Origin: Amphirosellinia nigrospora
Lineage: Eukaryota > Ascomycota > Sordariomycetes > Xylariales > Xylariaceae
Direction: 5' to 3'
DNA length: 64,000 nt
Assembly: GCA_004123355.1 (NCBI GenBank)
Contig: SCHM01000002.1
Span: forward strand, 3,100,001 to 3,164,000
Shown here in pieces: positions 58,026 to 64,000 of the stretch. The notes under the pieces were generated by a model. That model was not told the origin of the DNA and ran no database searches. It was given only the letters and a program-made list of their open reading frames with translations. The stretch's first letter is position 1, and every line of letters begins with the position of its first letter. A program made the position numbers and the translations under genes.

Positions 58026-58998
58026 ATGACGACGACACGCAACGGCGGCGTGCGACAACGCAAGACGAAGGCCAGCGCCGGGGCAGAACAGCTGCCGCCA
58101 CAAGTCGAGGAGGTAGACACGGACGAGGCCGACGAGATCGAACGAGAGCGGGAGGAAGTCGAGGCGGAACGGCTGCGGAGGAAGAACCGGTCGCCGAAGG
58201 AGAAAGTCGTCGACGAGGATGACGAGTACAGCCCCTGGGTCGACGTCCTCCGGGTCATCTCGTTCCTGATCTTCGCGTCGTGTGCGCTCAGCTACCTCGT
58301 CTCGAGCGGCGAGACCTTCACGTGGGGCATGAAGCACCCGCCCAAGTATCTACAGGCAGATTGGTGGAAGGCGAAAATTGTACGTTATTCTGCACCCATT
58401 ACCCCTAACTCTGACTCTTGTTCCCGGGTCTTCGTTTGGGATGTAGGTATCATACCCCTGGTTTGCCATCGCTAACAGAACTCCAACAGCGCGGCCCTCT
58501 CTACCTCACACCCGCCGAACTCGCAACCTACGACGGCACAGACGAGACGAAGCCGCTCTACCTCGCCATCAACGGCACCATCTACGACGTGTCCTCGAAC
58601 CGACGCACGTACGGGCCGGAGGGGTCGTACCGGTACTTCACGGGCGTGGACGCGGCGCGGAGCTACGTGACGGGGTGCTTCGCCGAGGACCGGACGGCCG
58701 ACATGCGCGGGGTCGAGGACATGTACCTGCCGCTCGACGACCCGAGGTCGACGCGCACTGGAGTGCCGAGGAGCTGGCGGCGCTCAAGGAGACGGAGCTC
58801 GTCGAGGCGCGGAGGCGCGTCCACGAGGGCCTGCTGCACTGGGTGCGCTTCTTCGAGAACAGCCCCAAGTATAACAAGGTCGGGTACGTGAAGCGGCCCA
58901 AGAACTGGCTCGACCAGGAGCCCAGGAGGCAGCTGTGCAAGTCGGCCGCCCGGGGGAGGTCGAAGAGGACCATCCCGCGGAATAGATGTGGCTTATAG
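58026..58998 (+). CDS. Cytochrome b5-like heme/steroid-binding (MAPR/Dap1-type) membrane protein
   Basis: MAPR proteins bind heme and, in fungi, can support P450 enzymes of sterol synthesis (Dap1). The N-terminal part is charged (EEVDTDEADEIEREREEVE and RRKNRSPKEK). One transmembrane segment follows (VLRVISFLIFASCALSYLV). Then comes the cytochrome b5-like domain: GPLYLTPAELATYDGTDE, KPLYLAINGTIYDVS and SYRYFTGVDAARSYVTGCF. The YDVS and GPEGSYRYFTGVDA blocks are typical of this family, which uses Tyr rather than His as heme ligand. A helical C-terminal part holds LLHWVRFFENSPKYNKVGYV. The intron is 58380-58489 (GCTAAC, CAG). One one-base loss near 58745 is present. With it the protein is 287 residues, longer than yeast Dap1. 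Confidence 0.85.
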
Positions 58999-59756
58999 CG
59001 TGGCATCTCCTTCTTACTTGACGGTAGGCCTGATGGTGCCAGAGTCGATTAGATAATTGAGCATGTTGGAACCCCAGGTCTACTAGTCCCGGTTGCGGGG
59101 ACATGTGAGTATATCTTTATAGAGTGACTGTAATTTGTAAGATCTATGTAAGGAAGTGTAGCCGATAGCCAATTAACCTCCCAAGTTATGGGAGCAAGCA
59201 GTCCTTTGTGTTGACGCATTTGCCCGACTACATATTTATAAACTACCTGCGCATGTGGTAATGATGAGCCCGTATCCAACCATCGGCGGGCACACGCTTG
59301 ATAACGGACAAGATATCACTGACAGCCGAGCGACCCGGTGGACATAAGCGTGCGGCAAGTACTAATTCTCAATCAAACAGGAAAAGTGGAAGAAGATATA
59401 GATGTATGTTTTACGTCAATGGGTATATTATGTATAAATAACAGCGAAGCCAAGGCAGGCTAGTTCGCAAGATATCTAGTAGTAAAAGGCATCCAACAAC
59501 AAACCACTTTTTTCTCGTCACCAAATAAATTGGAACTGGCCAGGTCCGGACAGAGAAAAAATAAACACATCCCGGCATTCGCTGGATCTTCCCGGACCCG
59601 CGAGTCCCCATCATGACAGTCAACCACTGGACCGTTTCCCTAGGAGATCTCCCGATCTCGTTGGTGATGGCACACGACATGACTTTTCTTATATTAGACA
59701 CGGTCTCGTTGTGAGGCCGGTGTGGATTTTGCACCCCGTCTCGAAGTTTATGTGCT
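58999..59756. other. Convergent intergenic region
   Basis: This holds the 3' flanks of the MAPR and cupredoxin-like genes. Short frames around 59049-59750 show no resemblance. Nothing else is recognisable. Confidence 0.35.
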
Positions 59757-60464
59757 TTAAAACATAGCGAGGGCAGCGGCGATGCCGAGCAGACCTGTCC
59801 AGCCTGATACGGAAACCATGGAGCCAAGACCTTGTGCGGGCGTGCCGCTTCCGGTGGGACTGGGGATCGAGCTGGTGCTGCCGCCGACGGCGCCGGTGGG
59901 GGTTGCGCCGCCAGTAGTGCTTCCGAGGGCGATGGGGTCCAGGGTCTCAGGGGCGTTGGCAGAGATAGCCTTGAAATCAGCAAGTGATCTTGAGGAGTTG
60001 GCAGCAGTGCTATGTATAAAGTCAGCCCATCGTATTCCTCGTCATATTAAGCCCAGTGAAAGGAGTAACATACTTCTCGTTCACGACCATGACCATGCCA
60101 GCCTGGCAATGCTTGGCCTGCGAGCAGTAGAGCCAAAGAGGCGTGCTGGCCGTCACCTCCATGGTGTAGACGGGGATCATGCCAGTGGCGGCGCTGGCGG
60201 CGACGTTCATGTAGCCGGAGAACATGCCGGTCTGGTTGGCGACGTGCTGCTGGATGGGCGTGCAGGGGTTGTCGAAGTTGGACTGCACGACGCTGTGGTT
60301 GCCGGCAAGGAACTGGAACTGAATCATGTCGCCCACGTCGGCCTTGAGGTTATCGGGTAGAAGGCAAGGCTCTTGTTGGCCGACGAGACGGACACGACGT
60401 GAACCTTTTGCGCGGAAGCGAGGCCCAGGAGGGCAGTTGCAATAACACTGGTTGAGAACTGCAT
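59757..60464 (-). CDS. GPI-anchored cupredoxin-like cell-surface protein
   Basis: The start at 60464 gives MQFSTSVIATALLGLASAQ, a clear signal peptide. The mature part is a plastocyanin-like domain of the fungal extracellular serine-rich type: LAFYPDNLKADVGDMIQFQF, AGNHSVVQSNF..PCTPI, and TPLWLYCSQAKHCQAGMVMVVN with the Cys/His/Met-type copper-site residues. A Ser/Thr/Gly/Pro-rich linker follows (GSTTGGATPTGAVGGSTSS), ending in a hydrophobic GPI-anchor signal (GLLGIAAALAMF). The intron 60010-60073 is clean. One one-base loss lies near 60355 in TACCC. With it the length is 214 residues. Such proteins sit in the wall or plasma membrane; whether copper is bound is inferred from the residues seen. 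Confidence 0.85.
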
Positions 60465-62458
60465 TTTGACTTTTGTTTTTGCTTGGATCGGATGTGAAAA
60501 TATCTCCTCGAGTCTTGAGTTGGGTATAGTCTGAATGAACGAGCGTCCAATTTACTAGCGAGATTCAAGTGAGGGTTGATAGGAATAAAGCGACTCGCGC
60601 TGGGTAGGACTAGCCTGACGAAGATTAAGATGGCAGAAGAAGAAAAGGAGACGAAAGGAAAATTCCCCAAAGACGGACTTGGTAAAAGACTAAGATGTGT
60701 GTGTGTAAGTGAAGAGAAGAAGAAACCTCTCCAAACCAAGGGACGGCACGACTCTTAAAAGCCGGACGAGGCCAAGCTCGGGACGATGAAGGATCGCCAA
60801 TCTGATGTGCCACGCCCATGCCCTCGCGCGTCTGAGTGTTGTCCAGGGTGTGCTGAATGAGGCGCGAGGAGGTGCGTGAAACACGTTTCGACCTTCGATA
60901 TGGCCTGCACCTGAGAAACGCCCCGCTACGCCAACAATCTGGCAGGAATCTCCATGATTATACTAGTCGGGACATTCACCCATCCGAAATGACAGTTGCT
61001 TGGAATTTCCGTATCATTTCGAGGACCGAGCAAGCCACAGCCCAGTCCTCATCTCAGCGAACAGCCCGCAGGATGGCCAATACTACATAGTAAGTCGTCG
61101 AGGACGAGGATTAACCCACTCAATAACATAGCATGCACGTCCTACTTACTAAATGGCATCTCAAGAGCACTTGTGAGATTAGATCCAGATAGTTCATACT
61201 AGGTACGTATGTAATATCATTTCGAAGCAAGTGTGGTGGTTGTTACTTTTTACCCCTTTAAGAGTTGCTCATTGGGTTGTCTCCCTAAAAGTATTGATGA
61301 TGAGGTCGCATATTGTGGTGATAATATTGCAAGGTTTCTAGCTTAAGGGAGCTAAAAGCCGGGGGAGCTGTCGAATCGAAGTCCAGAGTTAACCGACACA
61401 GGGGGTTCTGCGGGGGTGGGTGCCTCTCGGGCACGGAAGTGCTTCAAAGTTAGCGGCAGAGGCCCTGTTGCGACGCCTGCAAAACCCGCCAGGTTTCACC
61501 TCCTGCGACCCCGATTCTGAGCAGTACCCCCTGCCTGCCAACTCCTTAATAGAACCTCCATCATTTCATCTAAAGATCGAACTTTCACGGTTCAACTTGT
61601 GTGAGGCGGCTCTAGGGTAACATTCGTGGCGCATAGCTCCTCCCGGGCTGAAATTAAGTGCTGTATCGCTACCTAAGGACACCGACTTTTTTTGTTGAAT
61701 CCTATACATACCTAAGGCATCACCTGACGAGATGTTTGGAAACAGGATACAACATCTTCGTAGCAAGCTTGTTGGCTTAAGTTTCTATTGGTCCTGGGCT
61801 TGTTTGCTCGCGCCTTGATCTCGACATCAAGGCATCTAGAACAAAGAGCATTGTTTCAAGCTGATCGCGAGGCTTGGAAGGATCAAGCCTCCCTCTCGGT
61901 AACCGTAGTTCGATTAGCCACATCCTCTATATCCTCCTATCATACTATAATTCTGAGGTGAATCAGTCGGCGAGGGAAACATAGGTTATGCAGACCACAT
62001 AGTTTTCTTTTTGACTAAGCGATTTGCAGCCGGGCGTAAACCTCTCTCTATACTTAGTCCCCGATATCTACTAGCTCGACAGCATAGAAGTGTGCAATGG
62101 GCGGGTAGATGCAAACACAGCTCGCGTCTGCATATTTATAGATGAGGCTAAGCACCGATGTGCTCTTGGCAATCCCATTCGATGCCAAGACTGCTTTACT
62201 AGGTATGTGCTAAGCGCTTGCACAATATACTCACACCTAGGCCGCAGCGTAGGTCAGATCCGTCCCCAGTCCTACCGCAGGAGTCAGATCTTGAGATCAG
62301 ATCGAATAGTCCACTTGAGACTGCTGGTGCCGGCCATACATCTATCTCCTCGAAAAACACCAAGCAATCGAGTATATAATAGGCATGGTGGAGCATAACG
62401 TGTCGGGCGCAGAGTTTATAGAACGGCGGTATGGTGAACTTGTAGCCGTAGTCATCTC
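60465..62458. promoter_or_regulatory. Gene-free 2 kb region
   Basis: The region between the cupredoxin-like start and the CENP-X stop holds the cupredoxin promoter (about 60465-60800, purine-rich on plus) and then spacer. Several frames of 60-102 codons, for example 62090-62398 plus, lack family resemblance and splice support. No RNA gene was seen. Confidence 0.35.
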
Positions 62459-63006
62459 TCATAAATCCATCAGGAGTTGCGGCGCAACCTTTTCCAGATC
62501 TTCAACCTGTAAGCCATCCCAAGTCAGCACTACTAAGTCGAGACAATATCACCACAGCATCTCCGACTGCTCACCTCTAAAAACCCCTTTCCTTTCTCGA
62601 CCGCTGTCCTAGCTATCGCCTCCCGGACAAAGATGTCCATGTACTTCGCGACGGCCTTGTTGGCATCTTTCGAAATGCGCGTCCCATCCTTCTCGAAGAA
62701 CTCATGGAGGATTCGAGTGAGGAGCTCGGGCGGTATGGTCTTTTTAGCGTCAATGTCGTCGTCGTCCTCAATTCCCTCTGCTGTACCCGCCTCTCTAACC
62801 GTATCCATATTGTCCCTTCTCCGCCGTGGTGGGGAGTCATCATCCGCGAAAGGGTCAATCATACTCTTATCTGAATGACCCGTTGGTAGAGGTTGTGAGA
62901 CTTGATTCTGTGACCGTGACGAAACTGTCTTTGGCGCCTTGCTTGTCGATGCGCCGCCGCCCCGAGGACCGCGAGGCGCGCCCGTCGAAGAACGTGGTGG
63001 GGCCAT
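62459..63006 (-). CDS. MHF2: Centromere protein X-like histone-fold protein (MHF2)
   Basis: CENP-X pairs with CENP-S to form the MHF complex, which binds branched DNA with the FANCM/Mph1 helicase and also sits at kinetochores. The first 90 residues are disordered and basic-to-acidic (MAPPRSSTGAPRGPRGGG and an SPPRRRRDN stretch). The histone fold then follows: PPELLTRILHEFFEKDGTRI, SKDANKAVAKYMDIFVREAI and RTAVEKGKGFLEVEDLEKV. It closes with APQLLMDL, the family's usual end. An intron at 62507-62574 joins GFLEV to EDLEK. The exons of 432 and 48 nt give 159 residues with an unbroken frame. The N-terminal extension is longer than in yeast. Confidence 0.85.
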
Positions 63007-63684
63007 AGACTAGGTGTGGACTATTTATTCTCTCTGGTAGAAAAGTTCGGAGAGTGAATACGTAACCAGCTGGAACCAGGTAGGTTATGGCGAGCGCGCA
63101 AGTATGTACCTAATGTATGTGCAAGTTGATTAGAATTTGTTGCGCGGAGCGAACAGTCGTGTCCAGCCGCGAAACAAGACAAGTAGGTATTAATAAACTC
63201 CAGCTGGAGCCAGCTGCCGTAGTCTGCTCGCCATATTGGCTGAGAAAATACTAGCAGTTCTTGAGAATAACGGTTGCAGTCACTGATTCTGGGAGGAAGA
63301 CATGTTTTGTAAACCCTTTTTCATTAAGAAATCTATCAGTCGTTGCATGCCCTCTCAATGGTCCAAGTTCAGATAAACGTCGAATCCGGCCGGGAAAAGG
63401 GGAAATGCAATCAGAGAGAATACAGTCAAGGGAATTGCCTAGGCTCTAAATTACAGCGGGAAACCAAATAACGAGGCTCCGCAAAGGAGAATTTCCCTCG
63501 TTTGTCAGACCATGCCGCAAAATCAACGTGTTCCAGAACGCCACAGCAATGTGATGTCGGTCTGTAACCATGCGCCATAGTTTCCATCACAGTCGTTTTA
63601 TCAATCCACCAGCGAATCGACCAGATTTCCCGCCGTCTGCATTACACATCATGTCTCATCAATCTGTTTGATCAATGAGGGAAT
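63007..63684. promoter_or_regulatory. Intergenic region between CENP-X and the ADP/ATP carrier
   Basis: This holds the CENP-X promoter and the carrier 3' flank. ATGTACCTAATG at about 63103 is another short copy of the recurrent motif. No gene is seen. Confidence 0.35.
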
Positions 63685-64000
63685 TTAACCAGAACCACCC
63701 TTGAAGGCTTGGCCGAACAGGATAACCTGGAGCTGATCGTAGATCGACAGGACACCAGCACCGGCGACACCACGGAGGATGTTGGCACCAGCACCCTTGA
63801 AGAGAGACTTGACGCCTTCCTTGGCAACGATCTGGCGGGCAGCATCGAGAGTGCCGTTGTACTTGACGGCCTCACCGGAGGTCATCATCATACGACGACG
63901 GATGGTGTCAAGAGGGTAAGAGGCGATACCAGCACCAGTGGTGACGCACCAACCGAGAGCGAACGAGGCAAGGAAGTTGTTGGCGAGAGGGCCGACGAGG
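63685..64000 (-). CDS. AAC: ADP/ATP carrier (mitochondrial), C-terminal part
   Basis: This inner-membrane antiporter swaps cytosolic ADP for matrix ATP. The visible part is the third repeat: [20 protein letters not shown], the carrier box [16 protein letters not shown] with the RRRMMM signature that is diagnostic of nucleotide carriers, then [40 protein letters not shown] and the end [19 protein letters not shown]. The start lies beyond the right edge of the window. The visible frame is unbroken. Confidence 0.95.
   Translation of the reverse strand, partial: LVGPLANNFLASFALGWCVTTGAGIASYPLDTIRRRMMMTSGEAVKYNGTLDAARQIVAKEGVKSLFKGAGANILRGVAGAGVLSIYDQLQVILFGQAFKGGSG

Noticed and set aside
1-64000. 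tRNA, rRNA or CRISPR features
   Set aside because: I saw no convincing tRNA box pairs, rRNA sequence or spaced direct-repeat array; a covariance-model scan would be decisive.

Overview
The window is nuclear DNA of a filamentous ascomycete (Pezizomycotina, most likely Sordariomycetes). Genes carry short introns (about 50-190 nt) with GT...AG ends and TACTAAC-like branch points. The gene set includes lineage-typical families: a HET-domain protein, a GPI-anchored cupredoxin-like wall protein, a secreted pepsin-type protease, RRN6, COA1, CENP-X and Spc25. No whole mobile element, CRISPR array or prokaryotic feature was seen.

Layout. 0-5.7 kb: Spc25 (kinetochore, minus, cut by the window edge), diverging from RRN6 (Pol I initiation, plus), then a PITH protein. 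5.9-10.8 kb: a compact housekeeping run of Jlp2/CCDC25, mitochondrial uL3m, COA1 and cytosolic uL24 (RPL26). 12.3-15.7 kb: a large conserved unknown with Gln/Pro-rich tracts. 15.7-19.7 kb: gene-poor. 19.7-25.0 kb: a DapA-family aldolase with a signal peptide and a type II membrane protein. 26.5-28.7 kb: a lineage-specific gene with a possible Ulp1-like fold and a repeat tail. 29.2-34.9 kb: an AT-hook protein and a BRD8/Bdc1-like bromodomain protein in tandem. 37.3-38.1 kb: a small coiled-coil protein. 39.4-45.4 kb: a pepsin-like protease and the ER chaperone Lhs1 (HDEL end). 46.2-47.1 kb: a short-chain dehydrogenase. 47.1-49.8 kb: AT-rich and gene-free. 49.8-53.7 kb: a GNAT acetyltransferase, uS7 (RPS5) and a small membrane protein. 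54.8-60.5 kb: a HET-domain protein, a cytochrome-b5-like (MAPR) protein and the cupredoxin-like protein. 62.5-64 kb: CENP-X and the C-terminal end of the ADP/ATP carrier.

The most striking feature of the sequence is technical. Nearly every multi-kilobase gene is broken by single-base frame changes, including genes that should be essential (RRN6, uS7, Spc25). Wherever I computed the phase, each break equals one missing base (or a sum of such losses), never one extra base, and many fall in short homopolymers. This is the signature of an under-polished assembly, not of decayed genes. I therefore give each broken gene as one locus and state the number of breaks. Exon coordinates come from splice signals, family conservation and closed reading-frame arithmetic; no transcript or database evidence was available.
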